Made by a program: the position numbers and the translations under genes. The notes under the pieces were generated by a model. The model was not told the origin of the DNA and did no database searches. It saw nothing but the letters and a program-made list of their open reading frames with translations. Source: an uncultured Bacteroides sp. (lineage in GTDB: Bacteria > Bacteroidota > Bacteroidia > Bacteroidales > Bacteroidaceae). Taken from it: DNA of 64,000 nt. This document shows positions 52,927 to 61,527 of the stretch, piece after piece (the first letter of the stretch is position 1; each line of letters opens with the position of its first letter). The DNA lies in the NCBI RefSeq assembly GCF_910586915.1, contig NZ_CAJULN010000011.1, forward strand, positions 1 through 64,000, in the 5' to 3' direction.

Positions 52927-53970
52927 TTAATTATTCTCCGGGCGAAGTTTGCGTACGGTAACAGCCGTCTGCCACATTTCGCTTTCACGCAGTTGGCGGA
53001 GTTCCTCGTTCAGTTTCTCACGGTAATCCGGTTGCGAATTGCTGTCAATGGAAATCTGAGCTTCGTTGCCGATCTTAACGCTGTGATACAACTTTTCAAC
53101 TACCGGCTTGATGGCATCATGGAAAGGCCCCATCCAGTCAAGAGCACCACGCTGAGCAGTAGTAGAACAGTTTGCATACATCCAGTCCATACCGTTCTTT
53201 GCGAAAAGCGGCATCAACGACTGAGTAAGTTCTTCTACCGTCTCGTTGAATGCTTCGGAAGGAGAATGACCATTGTCGCGCAAGACTTCATATTGTGCCA
53301 GCAACAAACCCTGGATAGCACCCATCAATGAGCCGCGTTCACCTGTAAGGTCAGACGTAGCTTCACGCTGGAAAGTCGTTTCAAACAAATAGCCCGAACC
53401 GATACCGATACCCAGAGCGATGGTTCTTTCGTAAGCCTTACCGGTAGCATCCTGGTAAATAGCATAAGAAGAGTTCAAGCCGCGACCTTCAAGAAACATG
53501 GTACGCAAGGAAGTACCCGACCCCTTAGGAGCAACCATGATAACGTCGATATCGGCAGGAGGAACAACGCCCGTACGGTCGTTCCAGGTGATGGCAAAAC
53601 CATGAGAGAAATAAAGTGCTTTTCCAGCAGTCAGATAAGGCTTAAGGGTAGGCCATACGGACATGACCGCCGCGTCGGACAACAGACACATGATGATAGT
53701 ACCTTTCTCGCAGGCTTCTTCAATTCCGAACAATGTTTCGCCCGGAACCCATCCGTCTGCCACTGCCTTATCGTATGTTTTTCCTTCACGCTGCCCAACG
53801 ATTACATTGAAACCGTTGTCACGCAAGTTCAATGCCTGTCCGGGTCCCTGAACGCCATAACCGATAACAGCTATTGTTTCGTTTTTCAATACTTCGCGAG
53901 CTTTTTCCAATGGAAATTCGTCACGAATCACTACTGTTTCAACAGTTCCGCCAAAATTCAACTGTGCCAT
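52927..53970 (-). CDS. ilvC: Ketol-acid reductoisomerase
   Basis: 347 aa, the short class I form. Converts acetolactate to dihydroxyisovalerate. Rossmann loop GYGVQGPGQALNLRDNG, VAPKGSGTSLRTMFLEGRGL and the metal site EATSDLTGERGSLMGAIQGL. Last gene of the ilv operon, 64 bases after the thioesterase. Confidence 0.95.
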   Translation of the reverse strand: MAQLNFGGTVETVVIRDEFPLEKAREVLKNETIAVIGYGVQGPGQALNLRDNGFNVIVGQREGKTYDKAVADGWVPGETLFGIEEACEKGTIIMCLLSDAAVMSVWPTLKPYLTAGKALYFSHGFAITWNDRTGVVPPADIDVIMVAPKGSGTSLRTMFLEGRGLNSSYAIYQDATGKAYERTIALGIGIGSGYLFETTFQREATSDLTGERGSLMGAIQGLLLAQYEVLRDNGHSPSEAFNETVEELTQSLMPLFAKNGMDWMYANCSTTAQRGALDWMGPFHDAIKPVVEKLYHSVKIGNEAQISIDSNSQPDYREKLNEELRQLRESEMWQTAVTVRKLRPENN

Positions 53971-54034
53971 TTTCTTCTTTGTTTTTAGTTTCGACAGCTT
54001 ACGCCATCTGTTATTAATTGATTTTATATTCTAC

Positions 54035-54778
54035 TTATTCAAATACTACTTTTGAGCGGCAGACTACCTCGCTGCCATTCTTCTTCACTTCGACATGGAA
54101 CTCGTTTTCGTTGACTTCGTCGCAGAAGAACGAAAGTTCATCGCCGAAATAACTTTCCGCTACATAGGCCATTTCAAAACGGCGGATGCGCTTCGTCTTA
54201 TAAAGTTCTATCGGAAACAAATCGAGGATATGTTCTATGTAACGAATGCTGTTCACATGACCGTTGATGTCAATGTCGCTGTATTTCGCCGTCAGTGTCG
54301 CCAACGGCTTGTCGCTTGTCACCTTAATGCGTGAAGACTTCTCTATCGGGCAAGGTTCATCGCACACATAGTCTACGATACTTCCACCGTGCAATGTCAG
54401 CAAGTCGGCAGGTTTGCGGGTATTCAGATTAATCATAGCCCATATCGAACGGGCATAGCCTATCCTTTTGCCGTCTTTATCGACAATGGCAAAGTTACGG
54501 TCGGTAAACAGGCGATACACATTCTCCACCCACGTCTGCACCGAGAAGTTCTCGTACTGATAAGGCATTTCGTCCAGTTCAATAGCCAATCGGGAAAGCA
54601 CCCAAGTATAGTTATCCTCGTTCAGCGTCGCAATACCAAACCCACGGTCGGTAGCATGAAAGCCAGCGCAATTCAATAGATGATTGCCAAGCACGCCCAT
54701 TGTCAGACGTCCGTTGAAATCGACATGAAACGGTTCGGCAATAAATTTGTAAGTTCCTATTTTATCAGATTCACTCAT
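54035..54778 (-). CDS. Acyl-ACP thioesterase
   Basis: Double hot-dog thioesterase of the plant FatA/FatB family, 247 aa. First half has FNGRLTMGVLGNHLLNCAGF and WVLSRLAIELDEMP; second half has KYSDIDINGHVNSIRYIEHI, with the Asp-x-Asn-x-His catalytic pattern. It should release fatty acids from acyl carrier protein. Its ATG overlaps the ilvN stop (TAATG), so translation is coupled inside a branched-chain amino acid operon. A link to branched-chain fatty acids is plausible, not shown. Confidence 0.88.
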   Translation of the reverse strand: MSESDKIGTYKFIAEPFHVDFNGRLTMGVLGNHLLNCAGFHATDRGFGIATLNEDNYTWVLSRLAIELDEMPYQYENFSVQTWVENVYRLFTDRNFAIVDKDGKRIGYARSIWAMINLNTRKPADLLTLHGGSIVDYVCDEPCPIEKSSRIKVTSDKPLATLTAKYSDIDINGHVNSIRYIEHILDLFPIELYKTKRIRRFEMAYVAESYFGDELSFFCDEVNENEFHVEVKKNGSEVVCRSKVVFE

Positions 54779-55341
54779 TATTCCTGTTGTTTTTTACTTT
54801 GATTATACCTTGTTTCCCGTCCGTCGAGAAACTCATTCACTCGTTCGAAGCAACTGGTAGTGATGGCCACGCGCCCTGAACGGACAAACTGAAGAACACA
54901 ATCCAGCGCTTTCAGTTCGCCGTAAAGCGAAGTAATCTCTTCACTCATGCCGTTTTTCTCGACAATGGAAAATACAGGATTCACTTCCACCACACGGGCG
55001 TTGTACCTGCGTATCACTTTCGATGCTTCCGGGTTCTCCTGAAACTCTGGAGTAGATACCTTATATAGGGCAATCTCATGAAAGTAAATTTCATCTTCCG
55101 TAAAGTAGTGCGCCTGGATAACGTCAATCTTCTTCTCTATCTGCTTCACAACCTTCTCTATCGTATCCTTATCCGTCCAAGCCGTGATGGTATATTTATG
55201 TACGCCTTTGATGGACGATGCGGATACATTCAAACTTTCAATATTTATCTGCCGACGGGTAAATACAGCCGTTACCTGATTCAACAATCCGGCAAAGTTT
55301 TCCGAATGGACGATGATGGTATATAATGTCTTATCACTCAT
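54778..55341 (-). CDS. ilvN: Acetolactate synthase, small regulatory subunit
   Basis: 187 aa from the ATG at 55341 (MSDKTLYTIIVHSENFAGLL). N-terminal ACT domain (LLNQVTAVFTRRQINIESLN), then the second ALS domain (ARVVEVNPVFSIVEKNGMSE). Gives valine feedback to the large subunit. Lies 32 bases after ilvB; an in-frame start further up would overlap ilvB's end. Confidence 0.92.
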   Translation of the reverse strand: MSDKTLYTIIVHSENFAGLLNQVTAVFTRRQINIESLNVSASSIKGVHKYTITAWTDKDTIEKVVKQIEKKIDVIQAHYFTEDEIYFHEIALYKVSTPEFQENPEASKVIRRYNARVVEVNPVFSIVEKNGMSEEITSLYGELKALDCVLQFVRSGRVAITTSCFERVNEFLDGRETRYNQSKKQQE

Positions 55342-55373
55342 AACTCTATTTTTTATGCGAACCCCGACTTCCG

Positions 55374-57071
55374 TTAACACTCCAGCAACATTTGATTGAC
55401 CGAACCGCCCGGAGGTGTCATCGGCAATACATTCCCCTCTTCCAACACACAGGCTTCGAGCAGGAACGGCCCATCGGCAGCCAACATCTCCTCAATGGCT
55501 TCCTTCAATTCTTCGCGGGTGAAGACACGTTTGGAAGGAATATCATACGCCGAAGCTATTTTCATATAGTCCGGATTCAACATCGGTGTAAATGAATAGC
55601 GGCGGTTGAAGAACATAGCTTGCCATTGGCGCACGTTGCCGAGGTAGTTATTGTTCATACAGATAATTTTCACCGGGGCTTTGCGCTCCATGACGGTTCC
55701 CAACTCCTGGATATTCATTTGAAGCCCGCCATCGCCCATAAATGCGCATACGGTACGTTCCGGTGCACCGAACGTCGCGCCGATAGCGGCAGGAAGTCCG
55801 AAGCCCATCGTTCCAAGTCCGCCGGAAGTGATGATGCTACGCTCTTTCGTATATTTAAAATAACGTGCGGACATCATTTGATTTTGTCCTACGTCCGTCA
55901 CCAGCACAGCTTCGTGACGAGTTGCCTCACTCACCGCACGTACCACTTCTCCCATAGTCAAAGCATCCGAAACTGGATAAAGTTCGGGGCGGATTACCTT
56001 CTCCTCTTCTACTCGCTCGTATTCCTTGAAGCTGTCAATCCATTCGGTATGGGTATTCTCCTTCAAGAGTTCCGTGACAGCCGCCAATGTATGTTTGCAA
56101 TCGCCCAACACCGCTACATCCGCTTTCACATTCTTGTCTATTTCGGCAGGGTCGATGTCGAAGTGGATAACCTTTGCCTGTTTGGCGTAAGTAGCGAGAT
56201 TGCCTGTCACACGGTCGTCAAAGCGCATACCGACGGCAATCAGCACATCGCATTTGTTGGTGTTGATATTCGGCCCCAAGTTGCCGTGCATACCCAACAT
56301 ACCCTTATTCAACGGATGTTCCGTCGGCAAAGCCGAAAGTCCGAGCAGTGTACAGCCGGCAGGAAGGTCCGCCTTTTCAATAAAAGCGCACAATTCACTC
56401 TGTGCATTGCCCAATTCAACGCCCTGTCCTACCAATACAAGCGGACGTTCGGCCTTATTTATCAGTTCGGCAGCCGCTTTCAGTGCCTCCCCGTCCATAT
56501 CAGGCACGGGAACATAACTGCGCACAAAGTCCAACTTCACCGGTTCGTATTTCGTTTTTTCCACTTGCGCGTTCTTGGCAAAATCGAGCACCACCGGACC
56601 GGGACGGCCGCTGCGGGCAATATAGAATGCACGTGCCACCGCCCAAGCTACATCTTCCGCCCGCCGAATCTGATAACTCCATTTGGAAATGGGCTGCGTG
56701 ATACCTACCAAATCGACTTCCTGAAAAGCATCCGTTCCGAGGAAACCGGTTCCCACCTGCCCGGCAATCACTACGATAGGCGTACTGTCTATCATTGCAT
56801 CGGCAATGCCGGTAATCGTGTTGGTAGCGCCGGGGCCGCTTGTCACCAGGCAAACCCCTACCTCGCCCGATACGCGGGCGTAACCTTGTGCCGCATGGGC
56901 AGCTCCCTGTTCGTGACGAACCAAAACATGGTTCAACGTCTGCTGATGATCGAATAAAGCATCGAATACCGGCATGATAGAGCCCCCGGGATATCCGAAG
57001 ATGGTATTTACTCCCTGATGTTCCAAAGAGCGCATCAAAGCTTCCGCACCTGTTATTAAGTCTTTACTCAT
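55374..57071 (-). CDS. ilvB: Acetolactate synthase, large subunit
   Basis: 565 aa, thiamine-diphosphate enzyme. Catalytic Glu in VRHEQGAAHAAQGYAR, FAD/quinone-like middle domain, and the ThDP-Mg motif GDGGLQMNIQELGTVMERKA..NN. Makes acetolactate or acetohydroxybutyrate. 25 bases after ilvD in the same operon. Confidence 0.95.
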   Translation of the reverse strand: MSKDLITGAEALMRSLEHQGVNTIFGYPGGSIMPVFDALFDHQQTLNHVLVRHEQGAAHAAQGYARVSGEVGVCLVTSGPGATNTITGIADAMIDSTPIVVIAGQVGTGFLGTDAFQEVDLVGITQPISKWSYQIRRAEDVAWAVARAFYIARSGRPGPVVLDFAKNAQVEKTKYEPVKLDFVRSYVPVPDMDGEALKAAAELINKAERPLVLVGQGVELGNAQSELCAFIEKADLPAGCTLLGLSALPTEHPLNKGMLGMHGNLGPNINTNKCDVLIAVGMRFDDRVTGNLATYAKQAKVIHFDIDPAEIDKNVKADVAVLGDCKHTLAAVTELLKENTHTEWIDSFKEYERVEEEKVIRPELYPVSDALTMGEVVRAVSEATRHEAVLVTDVGQNQMMSARYFKYTKERSIITSGGLGTMGFGLPAAIGATFGAPERTVCAFMGDGGLQMNIQELGTVMERKAPVKIICMNNNYLGNVRQWQAMFFNRRYSFTPMLNPDYMKIASAYDIPSKRVFTREELKEAIEEMLAADGPFLLEACVLEEGNVLPMTPPGGSVNQMLLEC

Positions 57072-57096
57072 TCTTTTTGATATTGAAAGATGTGTA

Positions 57097-58899
57097 TCAA
57101 TCGATTATTCTCACTGCTCCCTTATCGGCGGAACTTACCAGGCCTGCATATGCTTTCAGGCTCTTCGGCACATAACGCTCCCGAGTGACAGGCGCCATCG
57201 GACGTGCCGCCAATTCTTCATCCGTCAGCCGCACGTTAATGGTCCGGGCAGGAATGTCGATTTCGATGATGTCTCCGTCAACAATCTTTCCGATATTTCC
57301 TCCTGCCGCCGCTTCGGGCGAAATATGTCCGATACTCAAACCGGAAGTTCCGCCACTGAAACGCCCGTCGGTAATCAAGGCGCACTCTTTTCCGAGATGG
57401 CGTGATTTTATATAAGAGGTAGGATAAAGCATCTCCTGCATACCGGGACCGCCCTTCGGGCCTTCGTGCGTGATGACAACCACGTCGCCACTGACCACCC
57501 GCCCGCCGAGAATACCTTCGCAGGCTGCTTCTTGCGAATCAAATACTTTGGCAGGGCCGGTAAATTTCCAGATACTCTCGTCTACGCCTGCTGTCTTTAC
57601 CACACAGCCGTCCTGTGCGATGTTCCCTTTCAGTACGGCGAGTCCGCCGTCTTTACTGTAAGCGTGTTCCAGGTCGCGGATGCATCCGGCAGCACGGTCT
57701 TTATCCAATTCTTCGTAGTACGTACCTTGCGAACCGAGTACCAGATTGAATTTATTGGCGGCAGCACTCGAATATATCCCGGCAGCTTTCTCGCTGACAT
57801 CCGGACGGGTGATGGAATATTCACCGATAGCTTGCGCCAAAGAGATTCCGTCGACGCGGCAAACCGATGTGTCGATAAGTCCGGCTTTTGCCAGCTCCTC
57901 CATAATGCCGATAATACCGCCGGCACGGTTCACATCCTGAATATGGTATTTCTGCGTATTCGGAGCCACTTTGCAGAGACAGGGAGTTTTGCGGGAAAGC
58001 ATATCGATGTCGTCCATCTTGAAATCCACTCCCGCTTCGTGGGCAACCGCCAGCAGATGGAGTACCGTATTGGTAGAGCCGCCCATCGCAATATCGAGTG
58101 TCATCGCATTCAGAAATGCTGCACGGGTAGCGATGCTGCGCGGAAGTACGCTTTCATCTCCCTCATTGTAATATTTCATTGCATTTTCCACAATCAGCCT
58201 GGCAGCATCCTTGAAGAGTTGCGTACGGTTCTCGTGAGTAGCCACGATGGTTCCGTTTCCGGGAAGTGCCAGTCCGATGGCTTCATTGAGGCAGTTCATG
58301 GAGTTGGCGGTAAACATTCCGGAGCAACATCCGCAGGTAGGACAGGCGTTCCGCTCGATATGGGCAACCTCTTCATCGCTTACGCTTTGGTCGGCAGACT
58401 TAATCATGGCGTCAATCAGGTCGAGATGCTGCCCGTTCCACTCGCCGGCTTCCATCGGTCCGCCCGATACGAATACGGTAGGGATATTCAGGCGCATGGA
58501 AGCCATCAACATACCCGGAGTGATTTTATCGCAATTACTGATGCACACCATTGCATCTGCCTTATGCGCATTGACCATATACTCTACGCTGTCGGCGATG
58601 ATATCGCGCGAAGGAAGCGAATAAAGCATTCCATCGTGTCCCATAGCGATGCCGTCGTCAATGGCTATCGTATTGAATTCCGCAGCAAAGCATCCCAACT
58701 TTTCAATTTCAGCTTTCACCACCTGCCCGATTTCGTGCAGGTGTACGTGTCCCGGTACAAACTGCGTAAACGAATTGACAATGGCGATAATAGGCTTGCC
58801 CATCTGCTCTCTCTTCATGCCATTAGCTGCCCATAACGCCCGGGCTCCCGCCATGCGACGACCTTGTGTACTAAACGAACTGCGTAATTGCTTTTTCAT
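57097..58899 (-). CDS. ilvD: Dihydroxy-acid dehydratase
   Basis: 600 aa from the ATG at 58899 (MKKQLRSSFSTQGRRMAGAR); an ATG two codons earlier is also possible. Iron-sulfur cysteines: VCISNCDKITPGML and CPTCGCCSGMFTANSM. DGRFSGGTSGLSIGHISPEA near the C-terminus. First structural gene of ilvD-ilvB-ilvN-thioesterase-ilvC, preceded by the attenuator at 58922-59133. Confidence 0.95.
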   Translation of the reverse strand: MKKQLRSSFSTQGRRMAGARALWAANGMKREQMGKPIIAIVNSFTQFVPGHVHLHEIGQVVKAEIEKLGCFAAEFNTIAIDDGIAMGHDGMLYSLPSRDIIADSVEYMVNAHKADAMVCISNCDKITPGMLMASMRLNIPTVFVSGGPMEAGEWNGQHLDLIDAMIKSADQSVSDEEVAHIERNACPTCGCCSGMFTANSMNCLNEAIGLALPGNGTIVATHENRTQLFKDAARLIVENAMKYYNEGDESVLPRSIATRAAFLNAMTLDIAMGGSTNTVLHLLAVAHEAGVDFKMDDIDMLSRKTPCLCKVAPNTQKYHIQDVNRAGGIIGIMEELAKAGLIDTSVCRVDGISLAQAIGEYSITRPDVSEKAAGIYSSAAANKFNLVLGSQGTYYEELDKDRAAGCIRDLEHAYSKDGGLAVLKGNIAQDGCVVKTAGVDESIWKFTGPAKVFDSQEAACEGILGGRVVSGDVVVITHEGPKGGPGMQEMLYPTSYIKSRHLGKECALITDGRFSGGTSGLSIGHISPEAAAGGNIGKIVDGDIIEIDIPARTINVRLTDEELAARPMAPVTRERYVPKSLKAYAGLVSSADKGAVRIID

Positions 58900-58921
58900 T
58901 TCCATCTGTCTTTTAAATTGA

Positions 58922-58953
58922 AGAGCCTTTCCCACATCGGTGAGAAAGGCTCT
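58922..58953 (-). terminator. Attenuator hairpin of the ilv operon
   Basis: On the minus strand AGAGCCTTTCTCAC (58953-58940), loop CGAT, GTGGGAAAGGCTCT (58935-58922): 14 pairs, one of them G-U, followed by TCAATTT. The 5' arm's CCTTTCTCAC can pair instead with GTGAGAAAGG (59002-58993) at the leader-peptide stop codon, so terminator and antiterminator exclude each other. Confidence 0.75.
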
Positions 58954-58998
58954 AAATTCTATCTTTATGATACGGATACATACAACACAAAACCTTTC

Positions 58999-59076
58999 TC
59001 ACGCTCTTGATGGCAACACCACGACGCGAATAATATGCAGGACTGCGAGGTTAACGGATGTATGTAACATATTCAT
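58999..59076 (-). CDS. ilv operon leader peptide (attenuation)
   Basis: 25 codons and a TGA, too short for routine gene finding. It starts MNMLHTSV and ends HIIRVVVLPSRA, so seven codons near the end hold two Ile, three Val and one Leu. Purine-rich AAGAAGAT precedes the ATG, and a consensus Bacteroides promoter lies 27 bases upstream. The ending recalls the E. coli ilvG leader (VVIIIPP). The stop codon lies in the antiterminator strand. Stalling for charged Ile/Val/Leu tRNA would leave that strand free; a ribosome reaching the stop would mask it and let the terminator form. Confidence 0.8.
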   Translation of the reverse strand: MNMLHTSVNLAVLHIIRVVVLPSRA

Positions 59077-59102
59077 ATCTTCTTTTCTTTATTTTTTGGG
59101 TG

Positions 59103-59133
59103 CAAAGGTAAGGGCTTTTTTATTATATCCAAA
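59103..59133 (-). promoter_or_regulatory. Consensus Bacteroides promoter of the ilv operon
   Basis: On the minus strand TTTG (59133-59130), 19 bases, TACCTTTG (59110-59103): both elements and the spacing fit the Bacteroides -33/-7 consensus. The best promoter in the window. Confidence 0.75.
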
Positions 59134-59324
59134 CAAATCGAATAAAAAAAACACCAAAAAGCTAATAATTGTAAGTCAACATCGGTATTATGACTTTATT
59201 TTATCACTTAAAAGTAGGATTTACAACCATTATATCCGTGTATACCCTGCCGAAACCTTCCGACAAAAGCACTTAATAATCTGAAATTTACATACCCAAG
59301 TCCGGTGCACAAGCAAATTATTCG

Positions 59325-59332
59325 TATCTTTG
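59325..59332 (+). promoter_or_regulatory. Bacteroides -7 element ahead of slyD
   Basis: TATCTTTG, 48 bases before the start codon. Confidence 0.55.
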
Positions 59333-59380
59333 TCAACCCGTTTTTCGGAGATTTATTAATTTAGAAATATAAAATATCAG

Positions 59381-59971
59381 ATGGAAACAGTAGAAAACAA
59401 GTACATTACCGTTGCATACAAACTATATACAATGGAAGATGGTAAAAAAGAGTTGTTTGAAGAAGCAAAAGCCGAACACCCTTTCCAGTTCATTTCAGGA
59501 TTAGGAACAACGCTCGAAGATTTCGAGAATCAGGTGGTTGCTCTTTCTAAAGGTGATAAATTTGAGTTTACCATCGTAGCAGACAAAGCATACGGCCAGT
59601 ATGACGAACAACACGTGATTGACCTTCCTAAAAATATTTTTGAAATCGACGGCAAATTCGACAGCGAACACATCCAAGAGGGAAACATCGTTCCTTTGAT
59701 GACCGGAGACGGACAACGTGTGAACGCCAGCGTAGTGGAAATCAAACCCGACGTGGTAGTAGTCGACCTCAACCATCCGTTGGCAGGTGCCGACCTTGTC
59801 TTTGAAGGCGAAGTGATTGAAAGCCGTCCTGCCACTAACGAAGAAATCCAGGAGTTAATCAAGTTGATGAGCGGTGAAGGCTGCGGTTGCGGATGCGACA
59901 GTTGCGGTGGCGGCTGCGGCGACCATGAGTGTGGCGACGACTGCGGTTGCGAAGGCGGACACTGCCATTAA
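59381..59971 (+). CDS. slyD: SlyD-type FKBP peptidyl-prolyl isomerase with metal-binding tail
   Basis: 196 aa. FKBP fold with an inserted IF chaperone domain: ISGLGTTLEDFENQVVALSK, KAYGQYDEQHVIDLPKNIFE, then VDLNHPLAGADLVFEGEVIE. The last 32 residues are almost all Gly, Cys, His and Asp (CGCGCDSCGGGCGDHECGDD), like E. coli SlyD, which binds nickel and helps hydrogenase maturation. A terminator follows at 59987-60050. Confidence 0.92.
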   Translation: METVENKYITVAYKLYTMEDGKKELFEEAKAEHPFQFISGLGTTLEDFENQVVALSKGDKFEFTIVADKAYGQYDEQHVIDLPKNIFEIDGKFDSEHIQEGNIVPLMTGDGQRVNASVVEIKPDVVVVDLNHPLAGADLVFEGEVIESRPATNEEIQELIKLMSGEGCGCGCDSCGGGCGDHECGDDCGCEGGHCH

Positions 59972-59986
59972 TCAACAATTTATCAG

Positions 59987-60050
59987 GCACGGGCGATACG
60001 GATGCGCAGTTCATAAGCTAATTGCAGAATCCATATCGCCCGTGCTTTTT
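59987..60050 (+). terminator. Terminator of slyD
   Basis: 17-bp stem with one mismatch, 59987-60003 and 60029-60045 (core GCACGGGCGATA / TATCGCCCGTGC), followed by TTTTT. Confidence 0.8.
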
Positions 60051-60063
60051 CTTTTTCAGTTCC

Positions 60064-61347
60064 TTATCCTTTGTGCGTCATTATATCGAGCACTACTTTG
60101 TCCGTTTCGTTCATAGCCTGTGAACCGATTCTTGTCAGATTGCAGATACTTTGGTCTACGTCTTCATCAATAATCCCCTCCACTGAAGTCACACAACGGT
60201 TTTCCATTGCCATCATGGCCGACAATACGGCTGTCGAAACTCCGGTAGTAACCTTCAAAGCACAACTCGGTTTCGCACCGTCGCAAATCATTCCCGTCAG
60301 ATTGGCAATCATATTCTGAACGGCAAAAGCTACCTGTTCGTAATTACCTCCCATCAGCCAAGTTATTCCACAACTGGAACCGGTAGCGGCTACCACACAA
60401 CCGCACAGGGCGGACAAGCGTCCCAAACTCTGTTTGATATAGATTACCGTGAGATGGCTCAGCATCAAAGCACGGATAAGCTCCTCTTCGCTCTTATCGT
60501 TCTCTTCGGCAAAGACTACGACGGGCAACGTGGCAGATATCCCCTGATTGCCACTGCCGGAGTTGCTCATGACCGGAATCATGGCTCCTGCCATACGGGC
60601 ATCGCAAGCTGCCGAAGTGTAAGAAAGGATGTGCGAAAACACACTGTCGCCCATCACCTTGTGTTCGTAGGTGCCCCGAAGCATTTTTCCTAAAGAATGT
60701 CCGTAGTTGCCTTTGAAGGCCTCTTCGGCGGCAGCTTTGTTCAAGCGGGCAGTATCGAGGATGAAACGAATCTCGTCCAAAGGAGCCGTCAGGGCAAAAT
60801 CATACACTTTGCGCAGGTTCAGGTCAAGAGAAACACTCTTCTCCTCTTCAGCAGCAGTATGTTGACTGTCAAACAGTACATTTTCGTCTTTGGCTATATA
60901 TATAAAAGTGGTATGTCCTCCGGCAATGACAGCTTCGGCCTTTTTGCCGCCGGCCTTGCACACCACTTCGATGTACAGTTTTTCGGTGATGTTCTCCTTC
61001 AAAGAGATATGAATCCGCTTTTCGGCGATAAACCGTTCGCCTTGTGCCACGGCTTCGGGCGTACAGTCTCTCAATACCTCCAACTGGTATTCCGACTTGC
61101 CTATCAATGCTCCTAAGGCAACAGCGATGGGCAGCCCCACCATGCCTGTACCGGGAATTCCCACTCCCATTGCGTTTTTCAAGATATTGGCGCTCAGCAA
61201 CACCTCTATTTTTTCCGGTTTCTCACCCAGTGTTTCCGCCGCTTTGGCTACACAAAGTGCCACGGCAATAGGTTCCGTGCAACCGATAGCCGGAATTACT
61301 TCTTTTTTAACCAGCTCTATGATTTGCTGTCTTTCAAATTCAGTCAT
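60064..61347 (-). CDS. UPF0597 / serine dehydratase alpha-like protein
   Basis: 427 aa. Family of YhaM and archaeal L-cysteine desulfidase. Seen are IGCTEPIAVALCVAKAAET at the N-terminus, SNSGSGNQGISATLPVVVF, the Cys-rich SALCGCVVAATGSSCGITWLM and MICDGAKPSCALKV; such cysteines bind an iron-sulfur cluster in relatives. Cysteine or serine degradation is the likely activity; E. coli YhaM is linked to cysteine detoxification. Monocistronic. Confidence 0.82.
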   Translation of the reverse strand: MTEFERQQIIELVKKEVIPAIGCTEPIAVALCVAKAAETLGEKPEKIEVLLSANILKNAMGVGIPGTGMVGLPIAVALGALIGKSEYQLEVLRDCTPEAVAQGERFIAEKRIHISLKENITEKLYIEVVCKAGGKKAEAVIAGGHTTFIYIAKDENVLFDSQHTAAEEEKSVSLDLNLRKVYDFALTAPLDEIRFILDTARLNKAAAEEAFKGNYGHSLGKMLRGTYEHKVMGDSVFSHILSYTSAACDARMAGAMIPVMSNSGSGNQGISATLPVVVFAEENDKSEEELIRALMLSHLTVIYIKQSLGRLSALCGCVVAATGSSCGITWLMGGNYEQVAFAVQNMIANLTGMICDGAKPSCALKVTTGVSTAVLSAMMAMENRCVTSVEGIIDEDVDQSICNLTRIGSQAMNETDKVVLDIMTHKG

Positions 61348-61370
61348 GCACTTTCAAAGTTTTGTTTTCA

Positions 61371-61378
61371 CAAAGATA
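61371..61378 (-). promoter_or_regulatory. Bacteroides -7 element ahead of the UPF0597 gene
   Basis: TATCTTTG on the minus strand, 24 bases before the start codon. Confidence 0.5.
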
Positions 61379-61491
61379 AAAATAGTTTTCCACAAAGTGC
61401 ATAACCGATGCATAAATAATGAATTCTTTTTTGTATGCTTTCTTTTGCAGAAGATATTTGAAGTTGACAACAATCGTATTGAAAACTTTGT

Positions 61492-61499
61492 TATATTTG
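61492..61499 (+). promoter_or_regulatory. Bacteroides -7 element ahead of aroC
   Basis: TATATTTG, 28 bases before the aroC start. Confidence 0.55.
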
Positions 61500-61527
61500 C
61501 ATACAGTAACTTTTAAAAGCCACAACT

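Larger units (their letters stand above)
58900..59380. other. Divergent region between the ilv operon and slyD, 481 bp
   Basis: The left part is the ilv leader (promoter, leader peptide, attenuator). The part from about 59134 to 59324 holds no recognised signal. A -7 element for slyD is at 59325-59332. Confidence 0.7.

Noticed and set aside
58940..59284. A 114-codon plus-strand frame across the ilv leader
   Set aside because: It is antisense to the leader peptide and attenuator, which explain the sequence better, and has no family features.
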